In this document: one piece after another, positions 44,983-54,087 of the stretch | Position numbering within the stretch: the first letter of the stretch is position 1 | Layout of the letters: each line of letters starts with the position of its first letter | DNA from: an uncultured Elusimicrobia bacterium | GTDB taxonomy: Bacteria; Elusimicrobiota; Elusimicrobia; Elusimicrobiales; Elusimicrobiaceae | Assembly: GCA_947306425.1 (NCBI GenBank) | Contig: CAMZGO010000006.1 | Span: 52,276-116,275 of the forward strand | Length of the DNA: 64,000 nucleotides | Reading direction: 5' to 3' | Made by a program: the position numbers and the translations under genes | The notes under the pieces: generated by a model | What the model saw: only the letters and a program-made list of their open reading frames with translations | Databases searched by the model: none | Told to the model about the DNA's origin: nothing

Positions 44983-45991
44983 ACGCCTGTACATTACTGT
45001 AACATTACTTTTTTTTACTATATGTTTTGTTGCCGTATATGAGAGTTTTCAACCTATGAAACAAGGGGAAGTTTTTGATTTGCTTAAAAAAACACGCCGA
45101 AATGTGCAAAGTGTAGACGTAACGGATATTCTAACCCCTGTAGTGGAAGAAAAGAAGAATCAATTCCAATCTGTTATACCCCCTGAACATAGAACACAGA
45201 AAGAACAGCCGCTGTTAAAAAGTTTTACTAAAGAAGAATCCTTAAAAATACCGCAGCCTCCTAAAGGTTTTTTTTCTACTTTAACCAATAACTATATTAT
45301 ATTTCGCGAGCAAATGGCAGTAACCCCAGAACTTAAAAATTTTATTGATACCATTCACGGTAATTTTATTTTAGACATTATACCCTTTTCCTTGAATGCG
45401 GAATTTAAACGTCTTTTTTTAATGTTATTTAGAACGAGAGAAAATTTTACGAAATACACTTTGAGGCCTGAATGGTCCCAAGCTGCTACGGATGTCTCTT
45501 CTCGTTCAATTTATTTAATGGAAGGCCTTTCTTTTAAGCCTGTTTTTGTTCACGAACTTACCCACGTTTATTTTGACAGTTTTTTTTATCCGCATGAACC
45601 TCCTCTTTGGTTAAGTGAGGGCTATGCCGTGTACCAGCAAAGCAGAGTACAAAGCCGGGAAGAAAATGGTTGGTTACAAAAAAATATTATTACTTTAAGT
45701 CAAAAGAACTATATCAATTTTGCTGAATTTCATGAAGCAGACCATCTTGAAATGTACGATCCTTTAGAAGTAGAACTTTGGTATACACAAGCATACAGCG
45801 TAGTTAAATATTTGTTGGAAAAGGATAAAGACAGTTTTTATCAATTTTCCAAGAATTTAAAAGAAAATATGCCTATTGGTAAAGCACTTTATAGGGCCTA
45901 CGGTATGCCTTTTAACAGTTTGAAAGCACTAGAATATGCCTGGCAGGCCCAATTGCAAAAGGAAGTAAAACGGGGGAATTATTATGGCTGA
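44969..45991 (+). CDS. Membrane-anchored peptidase-MA-like protein
   Basis: 340 residues from the ATG at 44969, which overlaps the rsmG stop. Residues 8-24 form an uncleaved anchor or signal. The gluzincin pattern HELTH (195-199) followed 18 residues later by Glu in WLSEGYAVY matches the peptidase MA superfamily (PF13485). The linker before the catalytic domain (residues 30-100) is polar and Pro/Lys/Gln-rich. It probably faces the periplasm. It is placed between rsmG and the cell-division cluster and overlaps rsmH by 8 bases, suggesting a role in envelope maintenance (inference). Confidence 0.8.
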   Translation: MDITKRLYITVTLLFFTICFVAVYESFQPMKQGEVFDLLKKTRRNVQSVDVTDILTPVVEEKKNQFQSVIPPEHRTQKEQPLLKSFTKEESLKIPQPPKGFFSTLTNNYIIFREQMAVTPELKNFIDTIHGNFILDIIPFSLNAEFKRLFLMLFRTRENFTKYTLRPEWSQAATDVSSRSIYLMEGLSFKPVFVHELTHVYFDSFFYPHEPPLWLSEGYAVYQQSRVQSREENGWLQKNIITLSQKNYINFAEFHEADHLEMYDPLEVELWYTQAYSVVKYLLEKDKDSFYQFSKNLKENMPIGKALYRAYGMPFNSLKALEYAWQAQLQKEVKRGNYYG

Positions 45992-46868
45992 GAATTGGCA
46001 GCATATTCCAATTTTAGCCAAGGAAATTGCGGGCTTAATTTTGCAAGATAAAAACGGATGTTATCTTGATGGTACATTAGGGCTTGGCGGGCATACTAAA
46101 TTATTTTTAAGTATGCTTGGGAAAGGGGCAAAAATTCTTGGCCTTGATAAAGATCAAAAGGCCATTGAATTTGCCGTAAATAAAGTAAATGATACGCGCC
46201 TTACCGCTAAACAAGCGAGTTATTTGGATGCACCCCAGATTCTTGCGGAACTTAATTGGCCTTTGCTTGACGGCGCTTTATTTGATTTGGGCTTAAGTTC
46301 TTATCAATTAGATGATGCATCACGCGGCTTTAGTTTTTCCAAATCAGGACCCCTTGATATGCGTTTTGATAATACTAAAGGGCAAACCGCTGCAGATATT
46401 TTAAATACTTTTACGGCAGATAAACTTGAATATATTTTTAAAAATTACGGTGAGGAACGTTCCTCTTATAAAGTGGCTTTGGCAATTTGCCAGGCAAGGC
46501 GCGAAAAGCCTTTTACCAACACTTTTGAATTAGCGAATTTGATTGAAAAAAATATTCCGCGCTTTGGCGGTACTCACCCTGCGACGAAGATATTTCAAGC
46601 CCTGCGTATTGCTGTAAATCACGAATTACAAACTGTAGAAGAAGCGCCTAAAATGCTTGAAAAAATTATTAAAATCGGCGGGCGTGCTGCATTTCTTACT
46701 TTCCACTCCTTGGAAGACAGAATAATTAAATATTCTTTCAGAGATATGGCACAAACAGGTAAATGGCGTTTAGTAAATAAAAAACTTATTAACCCTTCTT
46801 TTGAAGAAATAAAAAATAATTCGCGCGCAAGGAGTGCCGGGCTTCGTGTTATTGAGAGGGTATACTGA
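45984..46868 (+). CDS. rsmH: 16S rRNA (cytosine1402-N4)-methyltransferase
   Basis: 294 residues. HIPILAKEIAGLI at the N-terminus, SAM motif LDGTLGLGGHT, LFDLGLSSYQLDDASRGFSF and RPLxxSLEDR-like TFHSLEDRIIKY. It methylates N4 of C1402 and is the usual first gene of the division and cell-wall (dcw) cluster, as here. No mraZ is present upstream. Its stop overlaps the ftsL start (ATGA-type). Confidence 0.97.
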   Translation: MAENWQHIPILAKEIAGLILQDKNGCYLDGTLGLGGHTKLFLSMLGKGAKILGLDKDQKAIEFAVNKVNDTRLTAKQASYLDAPQILAELNWPLLDGALFDLGLSSYQLDDASRGFSFSKSGPLDMRFDNTKGQTAADILNTFTADKLEYIFKNYGEERSSYKVALAICQARREKPFTNTFELANLIEKNIPRFGGTHPATKIFQALRIAVNHELQTVEEAPKMLEKIIKIGGRAAFLTFHSLEDRIIKYSFRDMAQTGKWRLVNKKLINPSFEEIKNNSRARSAGLRVIERVY

Positions 46869-47146
46869 TGAATATTAAGACAGTATTGTTTTTAATTATC
46901 AGCATAGGGCTTTTTTTACTTTTAATATCTGTAGAAAGAGTCCAAAAAGAGCGCAGCGGCCATAGGGTTGGGGAAATGCTTGAAGAGATATCTTTCAAAG
47001 AAGCAAGAAATCAATATTTGCGATATGAAATAGGTTTACATAAATCGCCTTCTAAAATTATGGAAGAAGCATTAAAAAAAGATTTAAAAATTATTGCCCC
47101 TCAAAATGTTTATTTATTGGAGTTAAGAGATGAACACAGTAAGTAG
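46868..47146 (+). CDS. ftsL: Cell-division protein FtsL-like
   Basis: 92 residues with a single N-terminal membrane helix (residues 5-22) followed by a heptad-rich coiled-coil segment (about 25-60). FtsL is a poorly conserved bitopic partner of FtsB and FtsQ, and the call rests mainly on size, topology and position between rsmH and ftsI. It overlaps ftsI by 17 bases. Confidence 0.8.
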   Translation: MNIKTVLFLIISIGLFLLLISVERVQKERSGHRVGEMLEEISFKEARNQYLRYEIGLHKSPSKIMEEALKKDLKIIAPQNVYLLELRDEHSK

Positions 47147-48788
47147 ACTTAAACTTATTGGGTTTTTATGTTTATTTATACCTATATTGGTAATAGGCAA
47201 ACTAACAATTTTGCAAACAATCAGATATCAGGAATTTGCCGCCGGGGCTCAAAAACGTGTTTATACCAAAACGAAGGAAAATGTTTTTAGAGGCCGTATA
47301 TTAGACAGAAACGGCAAAATACTTGCTGAATCATTAAGAAGTTACGCAATAGCCGTAACAAAAAATAATGTAAAAGATAAGAAACTGACTTTGAGTGTTT
47401 TGGCTGATGTTTTACATTTGGACCTTACACTTATAAAAGCAAGGTGGGAAGGTAAAACAAATTTCTTTTACGTCAAAAAAAATGCCACACCCTTAGAATA
47501 TGAAGAACTGCTCAAAGAAATCCGCAATAACAAATTAAGCGGTATTGAGATTGAGCCGCGTTATACCCGCATTTATCCCTACGGAGTGGCACAAGACATT
47601 ATAGGGTCCACAAATTCCGAAAATATAGGGTTTTCGGGCATAGAACTTATGTATAATGATGTTTTGGCAGATAAAAAGGAAGGGAAAATCGTTAAAAAAG
47701 CAAGGGACGGGGGTATTATTTATGAAGCCGGGCAAGAACAATCAAATGAAGCCGCAGACGTTTATCTAACTATTGATGCTTTAGGGCAGTACTTTACCGA
47801 AGAAACATTAAAATATTATGCCGAAAAGTATAAAGTAAAAAATGCCTTTGCCTTAGTTCAAGACCCGGATACCGGTGATGTTTTGGCGGCGGCTTCTTAT
47901 CCTTACCGCGACGGGCAAAGTTTACCTTTCCAATTTATTTATGAACCCGGTTCAACTTTTAAAACTATTGCTGTTGCCGCCGCACTTGATACTAATACAA
48001 TAAAAGAAAACGACAGTTATTCAATGGACAATAACAAATATAATATCAGCGGTATAATTATTCGTGACCATCAAGATAAACCGTCACTTAATGTTACCGA
48101 GATTTTGGAAGTATCTTCAAATATCGGTGCGGCAAAAATTGCAACTGAAGTCGGGGCAAAAAATCTATATACTTACTTTAAGAAATTTGGCTTTGGAATA
48201 AAAAGTAATGTAAATTTTTTAAGCGAATCATCTGGTATTTTACGGGACCACACGTCATGGAAACCAATAGATACAGCAAAAGCAGGATATGGATATACGG
48301 TTTCTGCATCCGGGATACAAATAGTAGGTGCATACTCTGCGATTGCAAACGGGGGGGCTTTAATGCAAGCCCATTTAATTAGTAAAATAAAGTATCCAAG
48401 CGGAAGAGAAGATTTTTTGGCAGCCCCGATGCGCGTTAGGCAAGTCCTAAAACCAAATACTGTAAAGATTCTGAAAAGGATGCTTGTAAGTGTTGTGGAA
48501 AACGGAACGGCAAAGTCAGCAAAAATGCCTGCGTATAAGGTTGCCGGTAAAACCGGTACTACGGAAAAACTTATGGAAACCGGTAAATATGAAAGACGCG
48601 CACATATTGCTTCTTTTTGCGGATTTGTACCGGCAGATAAGCCGCGCTTGACAATTTTGGTTGTTTTAGATGAACCTGAAAAGTCACTTTTCGGTTCCGT
48701 ATCAGCAAAAATATTTTCAGATATTGCCGCGAAATTTTTAACTTTATATCCAGAGGTTAATGAAAATTCTTATGCAGTTAAATATTAA
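47130..48788 (+). CDS. ftsI: Peptidoglycan D,D-transpeptidase FtsI/PBP2-like
   Basis: 552-residue class B penicillin-binding protein. One N-terminal membrane helix; dimerisation/pedestal domain with RGRILDRNGKILAES; transpeptidase motifs SxxK at S275-K278 (GSTFK), SxN near 329-331 (SSN) and KTG near 474 (AGKTGTT). Cross-links septal peptidoglycan with FtsW. No PASTA domains. It is somewhat shorter than E. coli FtsI but complete. It overlaps murF by 29 bases. Confidence 0.94.
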   Translation: MNTVSRLKLIGFLCLFIPILVIGKLTILQTIRYQEFAAGAQKRVYTKTKENVFRGRILDRNGKILAESLRSYAIAVTKNNVKDKKLTLSVLADVLHLDLTLIKARWEGKTNFFYVKKNATPLEYEELLKEIRNNKLSGIEIEPRYTRIYPYGVAQDIIGSTNSENIGFSGIELMYNDVLADKKEGKIVKKARDGGIIYEAGQEQSNEAADVYLTIDALGQYFTEETLKYYAEKYKVKNAFALVQDPDTGDVLAAASYPYRDGQSLPFQFIYEPGSTFKTIAVAAALDTNTIKENDSYSMDNNKYNISGIIIRDHQDKPSLNVTEILEVSSNIGAAKIATEVGAKNLYTYFKKFGFGIKSNVNFLSESSGILRDHTSWKPIDTAKAGYGYTVSASGIQIVGAYSAIANGGALMQAHLISKIKYPSGREDFLAAPMRVRQVLKPNTVKILKRMLVSVVENGTAKSAKMPAYKVAGKTGTTEKLMETGKYERRAHIASFCGFVPADKPRLTILVVLDEPEKSLFGSVSAKIFSDIAAKFLTLYPEVNENSYAVKY

Positions 48789-50133
48789 TCACAAAACACT
48801 TGAAAAAATTACAAAGGGCATTTTATGCCAAGCAGCAGAACAAGAGATTTTGTATAGTTTATCTTATGATACCCGTACTTTACAAAAGGGGCAGGCTTAT
48901 ATTGCTTTGAAAGGTGCAAATTTTGACGGTCATACTTTTATAAATAAGGCCGTTGAAGCAGGGGCAAGTTTAATTATTTTAGAAAAATCACAAGCAAGTA
49001 AGTATACAAAAATATTAAATGATATACCCTATTTGGAAGTTAATAATACTTTGTTTGCTTTGCAGGAAATTGCAAAATTCCATCGGCTTAATAAAAATAT
49101 AAAAATTGCTGCCGTTACCGGGTCAAACGGTAAAAGTACAACAAAACAAATGCTGGCTTCTATATTAAGACAGGCAGGGCAAACTTGTTCTACTGAGGGT
49201 AATTTAAATAATCAAATCGGTGTTCCCCGCTCTTTGCTTGAAATAACAGATAAAGATGATTACGGGGTTTTTGAACTTGGTGCTTCACATAAAGGTGATA
49301 TTGCCGAAATTGCCCGTCTTGTTCTGCCTGATGTAGCGGTAATAACTAATATATCCCCCTCGCATCTTGAATTTTTTGGAAGTATGGAAAATATTTATAA
49401 AACTAAAACAGAAATATTGCAATACTTAAACAAAGATGCAACTCTCGTTTTTAACGGGGATGATAAATTTTTAAAATTGTTAAGAACTGCCTATAAAGGT
49501 AAAATGATAAGTTTCGGTTTTACCGCCGGAAATGATATTCAAATTCAAGACAGCCCGACTTTCTCTTTCGTATATAAAGGCGATTTATTTAATACCGGGG
49601 TGATGCTTGAAAAACATAATAAATTAAATGCCGCTGCTGCCTGCGGTGCTGCTTTGGCGATTGGTATACTGAAAAAAGATGTGGAAAATGGTTTAAAAAA
49701 TTATCAACCTATGCCTATGCGTCTTGAAAAACATAAATTGAATAAAAGTAATGTTTTGCTTGATTGTTATAATGCAAACCCGGTATCTATGGAAAATGCT
49801 TTAAATATTTTGGCCTCTTACAAAGGTTATAAAACGGCAGTTTTGGGCGATATGCGCGAACTCGGCAAATACTCCCAAAAATATCATAAAGAACTTGCAA
49901 AGCAAATTATTGAAGCGAAAATTGACTCTGTGTTCTTAGCCGGTAAAGAAACGGAGATAACTTACAAGGAACTACTTAAATTAAATTATCCGGCAGTAAA
50001 ATATAGTTTAAATAAGTTGGATTTTTTGTCTGATTTAAATGAAATTACCAAGAAACCGTCCTTAATTCTATTCAAGGCATCGCGCTCTTTGAATTTTGAG
50101 GATTTATTTTTAAAATTAAAGGAGATTAAATAA
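48760..50133 (+). CDS. murF: UDP-MurNAc-tripeptide-D-Ala-D-Ala ligase
   Basis: 457 residues. Mur-ligase ATP motif VTGSNGKSTTKQ near residue 120; YDTRTLQKGQAYIALKG in the N domain; LLDCYNANPVSMENAL and LGDMRELG in the C domain. Adds D-Ala-D-Ala to the UDP-muramyl tripeptide. The start at 48760 has AGAGG three bases upstream; ATG at 48772 is an alternative. In most dcw clusters murE precedes murF; here ftsI is joined directly to murF. Confidence 0.95.
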   Translation: MKILMQLNINHKTLEKITKGILCQAAEQEILYSLSYDTRTLQKGQAYIALKGANFDGHTFINKAVEAGASLIILEKSQASKYTKILNDIPYLEVNNTLFALQEIAKFHRLNKNIKIAAVTGSNGKSTTKQMLASILRQAGQTCSTEGNLNNQIGVPRSLLEITDKDDYGVFELGASHKGDIAEIARLVLPDVAVITNISPSHLEFFGSMENIYKTKTEILQYLNKDATLVFNGDDKFLKLLRTAYKGKMISFGFTAGNDIQIQDSPTFSFVYKGDLFNTGVMLEKHNKLNAAAACGAALAIGILKKDVENGLKNYQPMPMRLEKHKLNKSNVLLDCYNANPVSMENALNILASYKGYKTAVLGDMRELGKYSQKYHKELAKQIIEAKIDSVFLAGKETEITYKELLKLNYPAVKYSLNKLDFLSDLNEITKKPSLILFKASRSLNFEDLFLKLKEIK

Positions 50134-51222
50134 ATGCTTTATTATTTATCTGAATTATCCGGCACTTTCTCTGTGTTAAATGTTTTTAGTTATATTACTT
50201 TCAGGGCGGGTGCTGCTTTGCTTTTCGGGCTTTTGATTGCTTTGTTGATTGCGCCTAAAATTATTACGAAACTCCGCGCCCATAAAATAGGGCAAATTGA
50301 AAGAACGGACGGCCCTAAAAGCCACCTTCAAAAAAACGGCACGCCTACCATGGGCGGTATAATTATTTTAATCAGTTTGCTTGCTTCAGTTTTCCTTTGG
50401 GCCCGTCTTGATAACCGTTTTATTTGGCTGCTTGTAATTGTTACTTTGATTTTGGCTTTCGCCGGTTTTGTAGATGATTATACTAAACTTATTAAAAAAA
50501 ATACTGCCGGTGCACCTTCTTGGCTTAAATTTGCCGCACAAATATTGGCTGCTTTTATAGTGGTTGCATATCTTGAAATAAATCCTCCTAATGCAGAATA
50601 TATGAGTGCTTTAACAATCCCTTATTTAAGCAGTAAAATTATACTTAATTTAGGTGTGTTTTATGCGGCTTTTGCCATGCTTATTATAATAGGTTCATCA
50701 AATGCAACAAATTTAACTGACGGGCTTGACGGCCTTGCATCGGGCAGTGTAATTTTTTGTACGGCCGCATATATAGTTTTTGCTTATATGGCAGGCAATA
50801 TGGCATTTGCGGAATATTTAAAAATTGTACCTGTTGCGGGGGCCGGGGAAATAGCGGTATTTTTATCTGCTCTTGTTGGTGCTTGTCTTGGGTTTCTATG
50901 GTACAATGCTTATCCTGCACAGGTATTTATGGGTGATACAAGTTCTCTTTTCCTAGGCGGAGTTATTGCTACGGCGGCAATTTGCGTAAAGCAAGAACTT
51001 GTGCTTGTAATTGCGGGCGGTTTATTTGTCTTTGAAGCGCTGTCGGTAATTTTACAGATGGGTTATTTTAAATTAACTAAGGGCAAACGTCTTTTTAAAA
51101 TGGCCCCTTTGCATCATCATTTTGAACTTAAAGGTGTGGCAGAACCAAAGGTAATAGTTCGGTTTTGGATAGTCGGTATTATTTTGATGTTGCTTGCTTT
51201 ATCAACTTTAAAAATAAGATAA
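50134..51222 (+). CDS. mraY: Phospho-MurNAc-pentapeptide transferase
   Basis: 362-residue polytopic enzyme making lipid I on undecaprenyl phosphate. Signature motifs: KNGTPTMGGIIILIS, FAGFVDDYTKLIKKN, ATNLTDGLDGLA, FMGDTSSLFLGG and the MAPLHHHFELKG near the C-terminus. About ten membrane segments. It starts directly after the murF stop. Confidence 0.97.
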   Translation: MLYYLSELSGTFSVLNVFSYITFRAGAALLFGLLIALLIAPKIITKLRAHKIGQIERTDGPKSHLQKNGTPTMGGIIILISLLASVFLWARLDNRFIWLLVIVTLILAFAGFVDDYTKLIKKNTAGAPSWLKFAAQILAAFIVVAYLEINPPNAEYMSALTIPYLSSKIILNLGVFYAAFAMLIIIGSSNATNLTDGLDGLASGSVIFCTAAYIVFAYMAGNMAFAEYLKIVPVAGAGEIAVFLSALVGACLGFLWYNAYPAQVFMGDTSSLFLGGVIATAAICVKQELVLVIAGGLFVFEALSVILQMGYFKLTKGKRLFKMAPLHHHFELKGVAEPKVIVRFWIVGIILMLLALSTLKIR

Positions 51223-51223
51223 A

Positions 51224-52354
51224 ATGAACACTGTTTTAATGTTAAAAACCCGCTTTTCATCTGCGGTTAAAAATAAAAAGATGCGCGCTAAAAGGCGTGA
51301 AAAACTTTCTTGTAATAAACCGCTTTTGATTTTTGCAATTATAATGATTGTGGCAGGTTTAATTTTTACCTATTCTTCAAGCGCTTTTGATTCCTTACGT
51401 TATTTTAAAAGACAACTTTTATTTGATATCATAGGTGTTGCCATAATGTTGTTTTTGGCGAAATATTTTATAAAACTTCATGAATTTAAATTATTTAAAC
51501 CTTTATATCTTTTGTGGTTTTGCTGGGCTCTTTTAATATGGGCTCTTTTCAGTACGGAAGCAGCCCATACCCACCGTTGGATAAATTTGGGTTTCTTTAA
51601 TTTACAGCCGTCTGAATTTGCAAAAGTTGCTTTAATAATTTATCTTGCCTACTTCTTTGCAAAAAGGCCGGAAAAATACCGTACGCCTTACACTTATATT
51701 ACACCTCTATTTTATGCTTTTGGGACTATCGCTTTAATTTATATGGGCCGCGATTTAGGCATCCCCATTTTGCTTACAACAGTTTTATTATTGATGCTTG
51801 TTATAGTATCTACACCGTTTAAAGTTATTATGTCTTTAGGTCTTCTTGCTTTGCCGGTTGTGGCTTTGGCAATTATACATAAACCATATCGTTTAAAAAG
51901 AATATTTACCTTTCTTTCGGGTGATGTTTCTTATCAATTACAACATTCCTTTTATGCTATCGGTTCAGGCGGATGGTTTGGCAAAGGGTTAGGAGCATCG
52001 GAAATGAAACTTGAATATCTGCCTGCTGCTCATACTGACTTTATTTTTGCTATTATTTGTGAGGAGGGCGGTTTATTGGGTGCAATTTTTATAGTGCTTG
52101 CGTTTACTTGGTTTTTATCTGTAGGTATTACTAGGGCAAGAAAGGCAAAAAATATTTATCATTGTTATTTAATTGCGGGCCTCACATTATGTTTGTTTTT
52201 TCAGGCTATGATAAATATGAGTGTTGCTACGGGCCTTGCCCCGACAAAAGGCTTGCCACTGCCGTTTTTTTCCTATGGAGGGTCCTCGGTTATAGTTACG
52301 CTTGCTATGATTGGTATTTTAATGAATTTATTTTCTGTGGAGGATAACAGTTAA
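51224..52354 (+). CDS. ftsW: SEDS glycosyltransferase FtsW
   Basis: 376 residues with about ten membrane segments. A basic N-terminal cytosolic region (KNKKMRAKRREKL) precedes the first helix. SEDS motifs include WINLGFFNLQPSEFAKVALI, GSGGWFGKGLGASEMKLEYLPAAHTDFIFA and LPLPFFSYGGSS. Polymerises septal glycan from lipid II together with FtsI. murD, often found between mraY and ftsW, is absent. Confidence 0.95.
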   Translation: MNTVLMLKTRFSSAVKNKKMRAKRREKLSCNKPLLIFAIIMIVAGLIFTYSSSAFDSLRYFKRQLLFDIIGVAIMLFLAKYFIKLHEFKLFKPLYLLWFCWALLIWALFSTEAAHTHRWINLGFFNLQPSEFAKVALIIYLAYFFAKRPEKYRTPYTYITPLFYAFGTIALIYMGRDLGIPILLTTVLLLMLVIVSTPFKVIMSLGLLALPVVALAIIHKPYRLKRIFTFLSGDVSYQLQHSFYAIGSGGWFGKGLGASEMKLEYLPAAHTDFIFAIICEEGGLLGAIFIVLAFTWFLSVGITRARKAKNIYHCYLIAGLTLCLFFQAMINMSVATGLAPTKGLPLPFFSYGGSSVIVTLAMIGILMNLFSVEDNS

Positions 52355-53436
52355 TGAAGAAACTCTATTTGATTGCTGCCGGCGGTACAGGCGGGCATTT
52401 TTATCCCGGCCTTGCCCTTGGTAAAGCCCTTTTAGAAAAGGGAAGAGATGTTATCTTTGTTACAAAAAAGGGCAGCCCTAATATTAAATATTTGGATGAA
52501 AATGAATTGTCTTATCAGGAAATTGATTTTGTCTCAATGCCGCGCGGATTGAACATAATGAAATGGTTTTCTTTCGTTCTCAAATTTTTAAAAACTTTAA
52601 AACAAATGCGTAGTTTAATTAAATTAACAGAACCAAGTTATTGTATAGGTATGGGAGGTTATATTTCCTTTCCTTTAGTTTTTGTCGCATATTTCATGGG
52701 ATATAAAACAGCGATACACGATTCAAATTCAAGGCTTGGTCTTGCAAATAAAATCTGCGCTAAGTTCGCTGATGTGGTTTTTCTTGGTCTTCCGATAAAG
52801 AATGGACCCAAAAATGCTGTTTTGGTAGGTACTCCTATTAGAGAAGAATTTCAAGTAAAACTAAGCAAAGCAGAGCAAATTTATTGGGAGATGGAAAGTG
52901 ATTTCGGTATTAATCTTTTAATTTTTGGCGGCAGTCAAGGGGCAAAAAAGTTAAATTTCGCAGCTGCTGAAGCTGCCAAAAAATTAGTTGCGGCAGCAAA
53001 AGGGCGTTTACATGTTTTTCATATAACCGGCACACGTGATTTTAAAGAAATAAAAAAAGTTTACGGTGCAACTCCAAATATTGAGCTTTTGGAGTATGCC
53101 GAAGATATTTACTCCTTAATGAAAGCGGCACATATAATAATTGCAAGAAGCGGGGCAAGTTCGCTTGCGGAAATTTGTGCTTTGCAAAAGCCATCCATAT
53201 TAGTTCCTTTTCCTTATGCGGCAGATAATCATCAGTATTTTAATGCAAAATTATTTGAAGATGCCGGTTTAAGTTTGCTTGTACAAGAAAGTAACAATTT
53301 GGAACAAGATATTTTTGATTCAGTCAAAAAATTACTTTCGGAACCGCAGCACCTTAAAAATATGCGTGCAAGTTATAATAATTTGACCTTACCTAATCCG
53401 TTAGAAGCCGCAGAAAAAATTATACGATATATATAA
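52354..53436 (+). CDS. murG: UDP-GlcNAc:lipid I N-acetylglucosaminyltransferase
   Basis: 360-residue GT-B enzyme making lipid II at the inner face of the membrane. GGTGGHFYPGLALG at residues 10-23, GMGGYISFPLVF, HDSNSRLGLANK, FGGSQGAKKLN, and the C-terminal ARSGASSLAEICA with PFPYAADNHQ. Its ATG overlaps the ftsW stop by one base. It ends the cluster; murC and ftsQ do not follow. Confidence 0.97.
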   Translation: MKKLYLIAAGGTGGHFYPGLALGKALLEKGRDVIFVTKKGSPNIKYLDENELSYQEIDFVSMPRGLNIMKWFSFVLKFLKTLKQMRSLIKLTEPSYCIGMGGYISFPLVFVAYFMGYKTAIHDSNSRLGLANKICAKFADVVFLGLPIKNGPKNAVLVGTPIREEFQVKLSKAEQIYWEMESDFGINLLIFGGSQGAKKLNFAAAEAAKKLVAAAKGRLHVFHITGTRDFKEIKKVYGATPNIELLEYAEDIYSLMKAAHIIIARSGASSLAEICALQKPSILVPFPYAADNHQYFNAKLFEDAGLSLLVQESNNLEQDIFDSVKKLLSEPQHLKNMRASYNNLTLPNPLEAAEKIIRYI

Positions 53437-53443
53437 TTATAGA

Positions 53444-53501
53444 TTGCAAAACTAATCTAAAATAGTTATAATATCCCTTGAAAGCACTCTGCTTTCAAGG
53501 G
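53444..53501 (+). promoter_or_regulatory. Promoter and ribosome-site hairpin upstream of thioredoxin gene
   Basis: -35 TTGCAA (53444-53449), 17-base spacer, -10 TATAAT (53467-53472). Immediately after, CCCTTGAAAGC (53475-53485) and GCTTTCAAGGG (53491-53501) form an 11-bp perfect hairpin with a 5-base loop. Its 3' arm includes part of the GGGGG ribosome site (53499-53503). The predicted +1 (about 53479) falls inside the 5' arm, so the stem strength would depend on the exact start point. Confidence 0.6.
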
Positions 53502-53507
53502 GGTAGT

Positions 53508-53828
53508 ATGAATAAAATTGAAGTTGATGATCTTAATTTTAAGCAAGAGGTCTTAGAAGAAAAAAAACCGATGATGATTGAATTCTATGCAACTTGGTGT
53601 AAGCATTGTAAAGACCTAGAGCCTGTTATAAATGACCTTTATAAAAAATATGGTGATAAAGTAAAATTTGTTCTTGTAGATACAGATAAAACACCTCATT
53701 ATGCAGATATAATGGCTGTTAAAGCAACACCTACTTTATTTTTTTATAAAGACGGTAAAGGGGTAAAAAAGATCGTTGGTCCGCGCACAAAAGATATGAT
53801 AGAAGAGGTTTTAAAAAGCCTAGCTTAA
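53508..53828 (+). CDS. Thioredoxin-fold protein
   Basis: 106 residues with the thioredoxin redox motif in FYATWCKHCKDLEP, the cis-proline in KATPTLFFYKDG, and VGPRTKDMIEEVL at the end. WCKHC differs from the canonical WCGPC, so redox potential or partner choice may differ. No signal peptide, so it is cytosolic. The start at 53508 is set by the GGGGG ribosome site; the upstream in-frame ATG lies in the hairpin. Confidence 0.92.
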   Translation: MNKIEVDDLNFKQEVLEEKKPMMIEFYATWCKHCKDLEPVINDLYKKYGDKVKFVLVDTDKTPHYADIMAVKATPTLFFYKDGKGVKKIVGPRTKDMIEEVLKSLA

Positions 53829-53835
53829 AAACAAC

Positions 53836-53872
53836 ACGCGCTTTTGATATATAAAACCAAAAGCGCGCAAAT
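53836..53872 (-). terminator. Terminator of tRNA-Arg, possibly bidirectional
   Basis: Inverted repeat CGCGCTTTTG / CAAAAGCGCG with an AT-rich loop. On the minus strand it is followed by TGTTGTTTTT, which suits tRNA-Arg; on the plus strand it follows the thioredoxin stop without a clear T run. Confidence 0.7.
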
Positions 53873-53879
53873 TTATAAA

Positions 53880-53951
53880 CGCGCCCGACGGGAGTTGAAC
53901 CCATATTTTCGGCTTCGGAGGCCGATGCTCTATCCATTGAACTACGGGCGC
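53880..53951 (-). tRNA. tRNA-Arg (CCG)
   Basis: 72-base cloverleaf on the minus strand: acceptor GCGCCCG/CGGGCGC, D stem GTTC/GAGC, anticodon stem TCGGC/GCCGA with loop CTCCGAA (anticodon CCG), T stem ATGGG/CCCGT with loop TTCAACT, discriminator G. No CCA is encoded. Confidence 0.93.
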
Positions 53952-53996
53952 CTATATAAATTTTATCATTTTTGTAAAATATAAATTATCCTTTTC

Positions 53997-54045
53997 GCTG
54001 CCACCCGTATGCTTTCTCACACGGTCGGGAGGTGCCGAACAAGAG
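53997..54045 (+). repeat. Intergenic hairpin repeat, family 2 (copy b)
   Basis: CGCTGCCACCCGTATG...CACACGGTCGGGAGGTGCC followed by GAACAAGAG, matching 36077-36123 in layout, with compensating differences in the stem. It lies just upstream of the tspO gene. Confidence 0.6.
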
Positions 54046-54087
54046 TTTTTTTTATTATTCGGCGGAGGGGAAAATCAAGGAGAAATT

